Program-made: the position numbers and the translations under genes
Shown: positions 33,070-44,603 of the stretch, piece by piece
How positions within the stretch are numbered: the first letter of the stretch is position 1
Layout of the letters: the number at the start of each line of letters is the position of its first letter
The notes under the pieces: generated by a model
Databases searched by the model: none
Told to the model about the DNA's origin: nothing
Seen by the model: the letters and a program-made list of their open reading frames with translations, nothing else
Origin: Lithobates sylvaticus
Taxonomy: Eukaryota > Chordata > Amphibia > Anura > Ranidae
NCBI GenBank assembly: GCA_028564925.1
Contig: CM053028.1
Coordinates: 362,939,302-363,003,301 of the forward strand
DNA length: 64,000 bases
Direction: 5' to 3'

Positions 33070-34222
33070 CCAGGGCCGTCTTTAAGGCAGGGCAAAAGGG
33101 GAAGCTGCCCTGGGCCCCGTCGTTGTGGGGCCCAAAGCAGCTGCCTCATACTTCCCAAACATCCAGGTTTAAATTCCCTTGTACATTGAGTTTTTAGCCC
33201 TGTGCTGTGTCCTGATATCTCAGTGTGAAGTGCTGCTACTAATGCTGCCCAGCCTGGCCTTATTGTTGTGTACAGATGACTCACCTGCAGACCCTGTGTT
33301 TACATGTAAATAACCGTCATTAATATGTAAATGGAGGCTGCATTCATATGTAAACAGTCCAGATCGGCGGCATTCATATGTATATCATGCCCCCCTGAGG
33401 TTATATACACCATCACCTATACTGAATGTTGCTCACTGGGGAGATAAAGGGGCATGCTTGAAAGTCCTGCCTGCAACTGTGGTTATTCAGCCTACATCAG
33501 CCTGTTCTGCAAAGGTAAGCAAATTGGTGGGGGGAGGGTAGTGTTGGGCGTGCAGAGGTAAGCAGAGAAGGAATTACAGTTTGGGGTGCACAGGTGAGCA
33601 AGGAGGGGGATGTATGGAGGTAAGGAAGGTGGGTGCAAAGATGAGAAGAGGAGGCAGGTAGAGTTAAAGGGGTGGAGGGTTGAAGTGGAGGAGGATGGGC
33701 GAGGTTTGAGGTGCAGAGGTTAGCAGGGGTTTTGAGATGACAGTGTGGATAAAGATGTAGGCCGCGTGTAGGGCAGCCCAATTATTTCAGTGGGCTGCTC
33801 TATGTGCTAGAAATGCAGAAGAAAGATCCTAACACTTTTTAAAAATCACACCGTGGCACAGTACATCAGCAGATGGGTGAGGGTGACGTTAACAATTAAT
33901 GGCACTGTGGTAAATCTGCTAAAGGGCGGCATGTTTCTGTGGTGTCAGAAAAGCGATTTTGCATGCGTTCCCAACACACAAATGTGAATGCAGGCTAAAT
34001 GTCTCATTGGTGGTCAGTGTAAATCTCATTACATTGAGGCTTGGTTTAGAATACTTTCATTCACACTAGTGGCCAGTGCGAACACTTACATTGGTGGTCA
34101 GTGTAAATGCTTCCATTACATTAGTCGTCAGTGTAAACCTTCTCATTACAATGGGGCTTGGTGTACAATCCTTTTATTCACACTAGTGGCCGTTGTGAAG
34201 GCCCTCCTCCTTACATTGGTGG
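33070..34222. repeat. Frog repeat plus minisatellite inside the Tc1 copy
   Basis: 33070-33790 begins CAGGGCCGTCTTTAAGGCAG and GGGCCCCGTCGTTGTGGGGC, a common frog dispersed repeat, and includes loose copies of GTGCAGAGGTAAGCA. 33990-34222 is a degenerate minisatellite with TTACATTGGTGGTCAGTGTA words, which resumes at 39718-39815 after the retroviral insertion. Confidence 0.65.
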
Positions 34223-37200
34223 TGTCCTGGAAATTTATAGATAGGCAACTCCTATCCTCATATTGATTAGTGGTTCCAAATTAATAATAACTACTGCAGT
34301 AGGGAACAGACACAAAAGATACGCTCAGCATCTTTCCAAATAACCGTTCTCCTTTATTATGACACAATTCAGGGGTTTTATACACATGATTACGTAGGTA
34401 TCACATTAATATTACAATTGTTCATTTATGGTAACAAGGGGCGTATCATAGGCAGGCTTATTCTAATCAGGACTCGAAAGAATGTAAACATGTACTGAAA
34501 ACATTATTAGTGCCGTGTGCACACTGAGGGCAGTGTGCAATACATACAAAATGGAATACAATTATATACAGAACTTACAAATTTCCATTACATCTCCTCT
34601 CTTTTGATCAATATTTTGATCACTAACCATACCTGCTATCACCTTTAACCTGGAACCTCCACACGCTTAGGTGGAGGTAGTCCTGGCCAAAGAGGCAAAA
34701 ACTCCATTGTGGAGAAAATAATAGCTGAGCAGCTTTTTTCATTACAAAATGACTTTTCATTGTGAAAAACAAATGATTGATAAGACATATTTACAGAGTA
34801 CTGGCTGTACACTCCTGTGGCCAGAATGGCCTTCTAGCTTAATGTTGGTATGCTGACTTATCAGCATATGTGAACACAGACAATTCTACAAAAAATGGAA
34901 GAGGTACAGAAGACAAATATGACTTCAACATGGCTAAACTACTTTTCAAATATATATCCCTTACAATTAAAGTAATTGAATCAATAAAGTACCCTAGACT
35001 GTGATTGCAAAAGGGAAACAAATCAAACACAAAGATGTCTTTAATTTAGTCATTTTTGCAGTGTCTGGTGTGGATCCAGGTGACTTTTCCTTCAAGTTTT
35101 GCACAACTGTACATGAAATAGACGCTGTATTGAGTCTCCAAACATTTCCTTATATATAAATGTCTCTTAACAATCCACAAGTCACCTGGCTTTAGTTTTA
35201 GATCCTTCCAAACTTTTAGGATCTGGAATTGGGGAGAAAACACATAAATGAGTTTGTCAAAAACCTTAAAAGATCAGCAACATTCTCTGTGAGATCCGAA
35301 TGGAGGACTTCAGCTGCTGAGACAAAATATAAGCTAGTGAAATAACACACTCCCAAACCAAATCCCATAGGGAGAGAGTCCAACATCCCCTTAGGGGCTT
35401 GATAAATTATAAGAAAACACTCAGGCAAAAGTTTCTTACTCTACTTTGAACGCTACATTGTAGACAGTAGGGAGTGTAAAAATAAAACCTCAAAACTTCT
35501 AGTAAGGACTCTCCTATAAAAAATTATTTCCTCTGTTACTCTCTGTACTTACAAACTACTTCTGATAACACTTTTTACTGTGGCCTTTGCAGTAGCATTG
35601 GCCACTGGACATCCAAAAAACATGTTCATGCAGACAAAATGCATACTTATAAGATCCTGACAGAATCTGGATATATCTTTTTGTAATCTCTGGAAGGGAT
35701 GTTCAGCTTTTGGTAACACCTTTGGTAACGGGTAAAACAAGAAGTGGTATGTTATAAAAACAACTGTGGTGAACCCTGGCTCTATCCCACGCTCATTTAC
35801 TAAGGCAGCCATAACTGCTTGTGACTGATGACATGGTCCATGTGTCAAGCTGGAGGGAAAAGAGTGGCTGGCAGACATAAATGATCACCTTTTCCAATGT
35901 CCTGTTTCATAAGAAGTTGCCCACTGTGGACCACTTGTTCTTCTCGTTCTGGGGTCCTTAAAGTTTAATTATTAATCCCAGCTATACTGGGCCAAAAGTA
36001 GGGTGGAATCTGTGAGTTGCACAGACCCAGCAAGTGTCCGGGGCTGTAAATACAGCATCCTTAGTCGGTCTGCTTCCATGTGTGAGTTTTAATGTTAGTA
36101 TGGCTACCTCAGCAAGAACCGGGAAGGCTGAAAACAGCCGATCAAATTAACTTAGCATGCTTAATTGGTTTACCTGCCGAAGTAAAAACAAACTTCTGGC
36201 CCTTCAAATGGAACCAAAAGCTCTCTAATTCTCTACTATCTATATAAATATATACTCTTTTTATAGCTCACAGGCTTTGCTAAAACATGGAGCTCTGCTT
36301 CTTGAGCTGGGAAAAAAGGATCCAATGACTCTAAATACAGAGTATCCTTCTGGGTGATAAACTGCATACTCAGTATAACACCGGGAATAACTCTACAAAA
36401 AAATAAATATCTGGGTCTTCAGGGAGTGTGTCCTGCACTGGGCTCACAGCAGCTGATTCCTATGACATCAATTTAACACATGTGGTCTCCCCCGTCTACA
36501 GCCTCCTCCAATAGGGGCAATAAGGTGGCTGGATTAAAATGTACACATTTTTCATTGTTAGATTTGTACATAAACAAACTCATATTTTAAACCTTTCATT
36601 AGACAAACATTTAGTTAGCTGTATATTTGCTGCGCAAAATGTCGGACCATTAAAAATTAAATATTTGACCAAAATAATGTCTAACTTTGTCTAATAGCAC
36701 CTTTGCATAAAGGTACAGCTCTGATATATCGGGGTGAATCCTTCATTACTGGGTCCAGCTTGCATAACTATATTACAATGGCTTGTTTTCTATCATGCTG
36801 TTTGTGTAAGAACTCCAGTTTCATGTTTCAAAAAGACAATTTTTTCCTGGCAATATTATAATAAATGATAACAATACCCTGCGGTCATGGAGAGATGTCC
36901 ATAAATCCAAAATATTCTTCTGCTTATACCCACTGTACTTACAAGGAAAAGGGGCACATCATTTCACAATCCACACATTCTGCTTTGGATTCAAAAATAA
37001 AAATATCTAAAAACAAACAAAGCGCTCAGCCACATCAAAAACTATAAAACAACTGGCTGCAGGTTGGATCTATCCTAACAGGGTGTGTGGACTTGATGTG
37101 ATGGATCTGTCATATTTACATTTTATTTATTATTACTCTCACATCATGGACCGCAAATCAATTTATTATCAGACTTTAAGATTTAATTTTTGTAGAAAAA

Positions 37201-39717
37201 CTTCTTATGTATCCCATCCATCTTGGCTTTGTTAAACATTATGGCAGCTGTATTCCAATTAACAACTTCATCTTAATCTTTTTTCTTTCCACTCAATAAA
37301 TGTAAAATTACAAAATTGTTATCTTAAACTAAACTAATCCCATTTTTATAAATTCCCCATTAACCTGGATTTCATTTCCAATCAAAGGTTGTCTAAACCA
37401 GTTTCAATATATCGATATTATTAATAAAATTGTTAAACTCCAATTAGAAATTAATACTCAAATGATAATTTCAATATCACACCCTAATATATATATCCAC
37501 AGATAACGTTCCTTAAAGGGGGACATATTACTTAATTTTACTTAATTCCCTATTAAATGCACTGTTTCCACTATCAAAGGATATTCAATTTGTGTAATAC
37601 ACGGTTAAATGTAACCTTCATTTTACCATGTTTGGAAAACAGATTCAAAAATAATTGTGATCACATTGTTTATCATTAGATTCGTTAACCCGGCACATAA
37701 AGTTATAAATGTTTTGTCTAAAAACTGAAATTGGCATGGTGTCCTTCCAGCTTATCTCCGACCTCTCATCCCAGCTACATTCTTTCAGGAGAGCACAAAG
37801 GAGGGGGAAGCGATAGAACTAAAGGTTCCAGCATTCACACACATACACAAATATCTCTCTAAAATCGCTTACATTTTTACCATTTGTACACAACACATGC
37901 ATATCATTCTCTCACATTCTTTTAACTCTTTTAAATACTTCCTTGATAAATTTCTGCTTTCCTTATTTTGTTCTGATATCCTTTGTATCCAATGTATTGT
38001 AATACCATACTTCACATACTGTACCTTCTATGATCAGACGGGCAGCCATAGTGCTCATCCCATCTTCCCTCTCTGACAACATATAAAATATTCTGTTTTA
38101 TCTCTCATGTCTCTATTTCTTGACTTTACTAGTTGTAGTGCCTAACCCCAAATTAATCCCACAACTTAACATGAAAATGTCCCTTTCTGTCTAGTGTTAA
38201 TTGTCACCCTTCATCCATCCTGCTCACATAGCTGTTTCTCTAGCTGTGTACTCTGCATGATTCTTAGTCTCTGTGGACTTCGGTGGTAACCCAGTTACCC
38301 ATAGTGGATCCATGTCCACTTTAACCATTAATCTAGGGGCTCAGTATAGGCGGAACCGCACCTTCGGTTCATATATAGCGCTCCTCTTGCGCTGGGCATT
38401 TTTGAGGGTCTCTTACCCTTCATTCCCTTACTTGATTTAATGCCCATAATGACTGGCCAGTCTTCTCTACGTGTGCCTATACCCTCTTGCCTCTAAACTA
38501 CTTTTTCTAGCAGATGTACTACATATACCTGTGAACAGCACTATTCTTCCCTTTCTTATCTATAACACTCTGATGGACAGTAGACAGTGACAACATAACA
38601 TATAACCACCAATCAATACAGTTCGATTAAGGGGAGTAAGATAGGTACCCTTTGCCCCGAAAATGCCTTACCGATCAAGGAAGTCTGATAACTCAAATGT
38701 AAGCAAAAGGCTTACCTCAGCCGGCTGATTATCAGAAATTCCCGGATCGTCTCAAGCTCCTCGCTTCGGATACTCAGGGTCACCTTTTAACCCCTCCTGG
38801 CTGGCTCGCCACCTGTCCTGGAAATTTATAGATAGGCAACTCCTATCCTCATATTGATTAGTGGTTCCAAATTAATAATAACTACTGCAGTAGGGAACAG
38901 ACACAAAAGATACGCTCAGCATCTTTCCAAATAAACGTTCTCCTTTATTATGACGCAATTCAGGGGTTTTATACACATGATTACGTAGGTATCACATTAA
39001 TATTACAATTGTTCATTTATGGTAACAAGGGGCGTATCATAGGCAGGCTTATTCTAATCAGGACTCGAAAGAATGTAAACATGTACTGAAAACATTATTA
39101 GTGCCGTGTGCACACTGAGGGCAGTGTGCAATACATACAAAATGGAATACAATTATATACAGAACTTACAAATTTCCATTACATCTCCTCTCTTTTGATC
39201 AATATTTTGATCACTAACCATACCTGCTATCACCTTTAACCTGGAACCTCCACACGCTTAGGTGGAGGTAGTCCTGGCCAAAGAGGCAAAAACTCCATTG
39301 TGGAGAAAATAATAGCTAAGCAGCTTTTTTCATTACAAAATGACTTTTCATTGTGAAAAACAAATGATTGATAAGACATATTTACAGAGTACTGGCTGTA
39401 CACTCCTGTGGCCAGAATGGCCTTCTAGCTTAATGTTGGTATGCTGACTTATCAGCATATGTGAACACAGACAATTCTACAAAAAATGGAAGAGGTACAG
39501 AAGACAAATATGACTTCAACATGGCTAAACTACTTTTCAAATATATATCCCTTACAATTAAAGTAATTGAATCAATAAAGTACCCTAGACTGTGATTGCA
39601 AAAGGGAAACAAATCAAACACAAAGATGTCTTTAATTTAGTCATTTTTGCAGTGTCAGTGTGCAATACATACAAAATGGAATACAATTATATACAGAACT
39701 TACAAATTTCCATTACA
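34223..39717 (-). mobile_element. Endogenous retrovirus with paired LTRs (fossil)
   Basis: Two 370-bp LTRs (34223-34592 and 38814-39183) begin TGTAATGG and end CCAGGACA on the minus strand. Next to the lower-coordinate LTR is a purine tract (AAAAGAGAGGAGA), which marks it as the 3' LTR. After the other one comes a primer binding site matching tRNA-Arg. The internal part keeps integrase-like patches on the minus strand (about 35046-35878, for example PGDLWIVKR, TWIHTRHCK and HPFQRLQKD). No other pol, gag or env part is recognisable. A second internal piece (39184-39656) and a partial LTR (to 39717) follow, giving an LTR-int-LTR-int-LTR layout. Flanking GTGG is the likely target duplication. 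The LTRs differ at only about two places, so insertion is recent, yet the inside is heavily broken. Confidence 0.88.
38794..38811 (-). promoter_or_regulatory. Primer binding site, tRNA-Arg
   Basis: On the minus strand TGGCGAGCCAGCCAGGAG starts 2 bases after the LTR. It is complementary to the 3' end of vertebrate tRNA-Arg (CTCCTGGCTGGCTCGCCA), all 18 bases by memory. It fixes the element's direction. Confidence 0.85.
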
Positions 39718-39934
39718 GTGGTTACTGTGAATTCATCTACATTAGTGATCAGTGTAAACCCCTATTACATTGGTGGCCAGTGTTAAAACTCCCCTTTATA
39801 TTGGTAGTCGGTAAAAAATAAAATAAAAATCAGCATTGCCATTGATCACATGCTTCCCTCCCCCCAGCACTGTCACTGATCCCAGGAGTTCTAGGATACC
39901 TAGGAGTTTTCTGTATTGATGCCCCCCCCCCCCC
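39718..39934. repeat. Minisatellite remainder and C-run next to the Tc1 3' piece
   Basis: GTGATCAGTGTAAACCCC and TTGGTGGCCAGTGTTAAAAC continue the minisatellite of 33990-34222, then the sequence passes through a C-run at 39922-39938 into the Tc1 copy. Confidence 0.6.
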
Positions 39935-40455
39935 CCCATCCTATTAAACCGCTGTATGGTCTTGGCCACCGTGCTGCAGCTCAGTTTCAGGGTTTTGGCA
40001 ATCTTCTTATAGCCTAGGCCATCTTTATGTAGCGCAACAATTTTTTTTCAGATCCTCAGAGTTCTTTGCCATGAGGTGCCATGTTGAACTTCCAGTGACC
40101 AGTATGAGAGAGTGAGAGCGATAACACCAAATTTAACACACCTGCTCCCTATTCACACCTGAGACCTTGTAACACTAAGGAGTCACGTGACACCGGAAAG
40201 GGAAAATGGCTAGTTGGGCCCAATTTGGACATTTTCACTTAGGGGTGTACTCACTTTTGTTGCCAGCGGTTTAGACATTAAATGACTGTGGAGTTATTTT
40301 GAGGGGACAGCAAATTTACACTGTTATACAAGCTGTACACTCACTACTTTACATTGTAGCAAAGTGTAATTTCTTCAGTGTTGTCACATGAAAAGTTATA
40401 ATAAAATATTTACAAAAATGTGAGGGGTGTACTCACTTTTGTGGGGTACTGTAAT

Positions 40456-40577
40456 ATGAAGTCAAACCTAAACACTTTCAATTTGTATGCAACCAGGCAG
40501 GCTCTTGCACTACATAGCTGAAGGTAAATCTAAAGAAAATTTAATAATAAAATTGTATAATGTATGGCCAACCTTAG
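40456..40577. mobile_element. Half copy of the TTAGGCTGGCCATACA MITE
   Basis: CAAACCTAAACACTTTCAAT, CTACATAGCTGAAGGTAAAT and TGTATGGCCAACCTTAGG repeat the right half of the copy at 13770-13961. Confidence 0.85.
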
Positions 40578-41528
40578 GCACAACCTGACCAGGACCACAA
40601 TTGCCAAAGTGCACACAGCACATTGCCAGATGTGTTCTTCTAAAGAAAAAAAAAATGTGTGGGGGGTTGGCAACCCTACTCAATATAGCTACCATGTTGC
40701 TATTAAGTAACCAGGGAATATGCACTTCCATTAATCAAAAAAGTTAGAGGTCAGTGGGCTACCTAACTCCTATGAATTCTTCAGTCTTGAATAGAAGTCC
40801 AATATTAGCAGCAGTAACATTTCGGATCAGGACTACCAAAAAGCCTTTTTTTTTTTAAATACTTTTCTTTTTGAAAAAGTAAGGGAATGAAAACATGACA
40901 CATTCAAAAACATATTGATGGTGGTGATTCTGTTTTTCCACAATGGTAACATAACAGGAAACTGTGTGGAGACTACAAAGTAAGCCTGAACTTACATAAC
41001 AACCCAGTCACACACTGTTCTTCTGTTATTTAGACTTTAAGCAATGATCACCGCTGAACACTTTGACTCACTGTGTTTTTATTTCCTATGTCCTTACAGT
41101 TCACAGTCTAACGTGAGTTGCACTTCCAGTAGCAGAAAACAAGGAGGTACCAAGATTCCAGGCAAGAATGCCAAGAGGAACTCACTGCATGTCATGTTGC
41201 TGTATTATCCATGTGCTGTGCAGATGAACCACCTTTAGCTCCCTAGGTGAATCTTCGCTGCTATGATCTTCTCCTGTTCTGCTATGCACATGCCACTTCA
41301 CTGTCGCACTTCTCCTGTGCTCCCTATTCCCACAATCATGAACTGGCAAGGGATTCAGAGAACGTCTAAACCAGTTCAAGTGCTATTAAACCCAAAAACA
41401 ATCCTGCAGCTTACCAATCCTTAAATGTAGGGGCTGCATTCGTTTTTTTTTTTGTTTGTTTAAGATCTTTTATCCTTTATTTTCTCCTGGTGATGCAGGC
41501 AGTGTTATTTTATTTCAACTTTAATTAA
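40578..41528. other. Intron-like sequence, nothing recognised
   Basis: No repeat or exon called. T- and A-runs near 40650 and 40850. Confidence 0.35.
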
Positions 41529-41604
41529 CCATTTCAGCCCTCAGAATGTTTTACCCCCTTCATGACCAGGCCATTTTTTGCAATACAGCACTGCATTACT
41601 TTAA

Positions 41605-42018
41605 AGAGGAAGTAAACCCTGATGGGTTTGTTTCCCTCTGTTTCCCTGCCACGGTAAAGCATAATGGACTACTTTGCATCGCATAGTAGTCCATTATGTG
41701 TCACTTACCTGACACAGGAGCCAGCAAAGTCACCGCTGTCCCCTTGTGTACGGAGCCTCCATCTTCTTGGTGGGTCTCGCTGCTCTGGCGCTGTCATTTG
41801 ACGGAGCCGCGATGATGTCACTCCCCCGCATGTGCACGGGAGCCGCCACTCGCAGCATATCGCCGTTAACAGCCGCGCGCTCAGTGCGCCTGCACGATGC
41901 TGTCTACGGCACATGTGCCGTAGACAGCAGTGCCTGTCTTTTGGCAAATATATTTTTTGGATATTTCTTGGACCTACAGGTAAGCCTTAATCTAGGCCTG
42001 TAAGGGTTTACAACCACT
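41605..42018. mobile_element. TTAA-bordered element nested in the repeat
   Basis: Left AGAGGAAGTAAACCCT after TTAA (41601-41604), right AAGGGTTTACAACCACT before TTAA (42019-42022); the ends are inverted relatives. The centre has a strong hairpin GCTGTCTACGGCACATG / CATGTGCCGTAGACAGC at about 41898-41931. Confidence 0.85.
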
Positions 42019-43083
42019 TTAAGTGACAATTGCGTGGTCGTGCGACACGCAAATAAAATAAATATCCATTTTTTTTCCACAAATAGAGCTTTCTTTTGGT
42101 GGTATTTGATCACCTCTGCGGTTTTTATTTCTTGTGCTATAAACAAAACAAAAAAAAGTGACCATTTAAAAAAAAAAAAAAAAAAATATGCTATAATACA
42201 TATCCAATAAAAAAATGTAAAAAAATCAAATTTCTTCATCAATTTAGGCCTATATGTATGGGACCAGAGGCTGAAGACATACATTCCAAAAGACAACAAT
42301 ACAATAAATAAACACAGACTACAAAAGTGGATTACAATGGCCGTGGTCCTTTATTATTGGCATAATAATAATACCATTTTTTTAATAATACAATAACACT
42401 TTACATTACCAACATAAATACAGATAGTTCAGCTATTAGAGCTCGAACTATATATAAACAGAATATGAAATAGTTCAGCCATTAAAGCTCAAACTATACT
42501 AACCAAATATACCAAAAATTACCCCCATACATAGGTGTAATACAGCCACATAACAAGAACCACGACATAGGGAGGGAGGGAGGGATGCGTCTTCTTGAAG
42601 TGACGGCGCTGCAATTAAAAAACCGTTGGTGACTCTTCCTTTTTATAGGTAAGGTCACATGACCTTTTGCCTGTTACTGTCCTTTTATTTAGTAAAGTTT
42701 ATTGTAAACTGTCATCTTTATTTTAAATCTTAAAATGACATGTCTCAGTCCCTGGTCCCATAGGCAGGGGTCGCTAATGGGCTCTTCCTGCCATTCATGG
42801 GACCAGAGGCTGAAGACATACATTCCAAAAGACAACAATACAATAAATAAACACAGACTACAAAAGTGGATTACAATGGCCGTGGTCCTTTATTATTGGC
42901 ATAATAATAATACCATTTTTTTAATAATACAATAACACTTTACATTACCAACATAAATACAGATAGTTCAGCTATTAGAGCTCGAACTATATATAAACAG
43001 AATATGAAATAGTTCAGCCATTAAAGCTCAAACTATACTAACCAAATATACCAAAAATTACCCCACATGCCAGGCGAAGAATT

Positions 43084-43692
43084 TTAAACAGCCTGGCACC
43101 CCACCCGGGCCACGGCCAATTCCACACACATTTGTAAATCTAAATTAAAAATATCCAGACCAATATCGGACAGATGTACCCCATCAGGGCGGTAAAAACC
43201 AACCAACCCGCCCTCTAAATCGGAATGGCGAAATGAAAAACCCTGAACCAAAGGCACGAATTTTGAAACAATTCTATTCACCCTCTTTCTGATTTTCTCC
43301 AGATACAACAAGTTCGGGTCAAGCAGCCATGTAAACCTCTGAATAATTTCAGAAAAAACCAAAACAGTATCAGGGAGAATAGAATGTAAGTGAAGAAAAT
43401 CCAATTTAATTTGGGAAACCAAATCCAGCGTCTTGTGTAAACCTAAATCATTCCCCCCTAAATGAAAAATAATAATGTCAGGCTTATTCAACATCAATAA
43501 TTCAGTTAACAGAGGATGGAGGTTAAACCACGACATGCCACGAGAACCATGCCAAGTAAGAACAACAGAAGATGGATCTAAACTCAAATTAGTCCCGTAA
43601 ACTCTGTTTGCTGCACGGATACTGGCCCAATGAATGAAGGAGTGTCCAACCAGCCATACAGAGAGAGGAGAACCTAAAATCAGAAGAAACAT
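43084..43692 (-). CDS. Ngaro SGNH-type hydrolase
   Basis: 202 residues. Block I GHSFIHW has the Ser, block III HLGGNDLG the Gly/Asn pair, and block V RPDGVHLSDIG the Asp and His. These are the four SGNH/GDSL esterase blocks in order. Hydrolases of this type are known in vertebrate Ngaro elements and CR1 LINEs; their role is unknown. The frame overlaps the end of the recombinase. Confidence 0.85.
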   Translation of the reverse strand: MFLLILGSPLSVWLVGHSFIHWASIRAANRVYGTNLSLDPSSVVLTWHGSRGMSWFNLHPLLTELLMLNKPDIIIFHLGGNDLGLHKTLDLVSQIKLDFLHLHSILPDTVLVFSEIIQRFTWLLDPNLLYLEKIRKRVNRIVSKFVPLVQGFSFRHSDLEGGLVGFYRPDGVHLSDIGLDIFNLDLQMCVELAVARVGCQAV

Positions 43693-44603
43693 AAGTCAGG
43701 ACGAACATAAGATCGGAAACACTCAGATTTCCAACCACCCAACATTTTTATATCAGAGTCAGGCAAACCCATTTTCGCTGCCTCAGTCGCTGCGCCAATG
43801 CGAAAAGAGTGGCTAGTCACATGTATGTGACCCAGCTTCAAATGACACAGGCATTTCTTGAGAACGGCAGAAAATTGACGTTGGGTGACAGGGTGGCCAG
43901 AAGAGTGGAGCAACAAGTGAGGGGAAAGGAAAGGCCGGTTCAACAAATACTTAGACAACCAAAAGAAAGCACATACAGGAGACTCAGCCCTCCGACCGAT
44001 AACGATCTTACGGCCCTTGCCCAACTGGTCAGTTTTGCTAAATCGTAAATTAATATGAACAACTTCAGGACCCAAAGAAATATCAGAAAACAACAGGCCA
44101 CCCGTCGATGAAGAAGTTCGTGGAAACAATTCCGAAATGCGGAAAGCACCGAAAAACATCAAGCTGAACGATGCTTTGAACAGCAAGTCTTCATACGGTG
44201 AATAGCAAACAACCGAAGTTGCAGATAATAAATGATGTAACAGGTTCAAAGTAACCGGGACACGTGAATCGCAGCGGAAACAACGCTTACGATAACCCTT
44301 AAGAGCCTGCTTTACCAAGAAAAATGATGAACAAGGAGGGAAACCACGGCTCTTAAAAAAGAAAGAAATTCCCGACAAAATTTTCAAGATGTGGGAATAC
44401 GCATAAGAACGGCGCATCAAATGCTCTAAAAAACGGAGAACCAATTCTTCTGAGAAAACGGTAGATGGAATATTCAACGACACCAAAAAAGAACTCCATA
44501 AAATCCACGCGGCGTTGTAATTCGCCCACGTGGAAGGGGCCAGGGAGTTCAGAACAGCGGAATTCACACATTGCAAATCACGGACCACAGATGTTCCGGG
44601 CAT
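43680..44603 (-). CDS. Ngaro tyrosine recombinase
   Basis: 307 residues. An N-terminal SAM-like DNA-binding part (LAPSTWANYNAAWILW) precedes the catalytic core, which has GAFRISEL (first Arg), TSHSFRIGAAT (His-x-x-Arg), LGGWKS (Trp) and SYVR (the Tyr nucleophile). It takes the place of a DDE integrase and inserts circular DNA copies by site-specific-like strand exchange. All catalytic residues are visible. Confidence 0.92.
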   Translation of the reverse strand: MPGTSVVRDLQCVNSAVLNSLAPSTWANYNAAWILWSSFLVSLNIPSTVFSEELVLRFLEHLMRRSYAYSHILKILSGISFFFKSRGFPPCSSFFLVKQALKGYRKRCFRCDSRVPVTLNLLHHLLSATSVVCYSPYEDLLFKASFSLMFFGAFRISELFPRTSSSTGGLLFSDISLGPEVVHINLRFSKTDQLGKGRKIVIGRRAESPVCAFFWLSKYLLNRPFLSPHLLLHSSGHPVTQRQFSAVLKKCLCHLKLGHIHVTSHSFRIGAATEAAKMGLPDSDIKMLGGWKSECFRSYVRPDLCFF

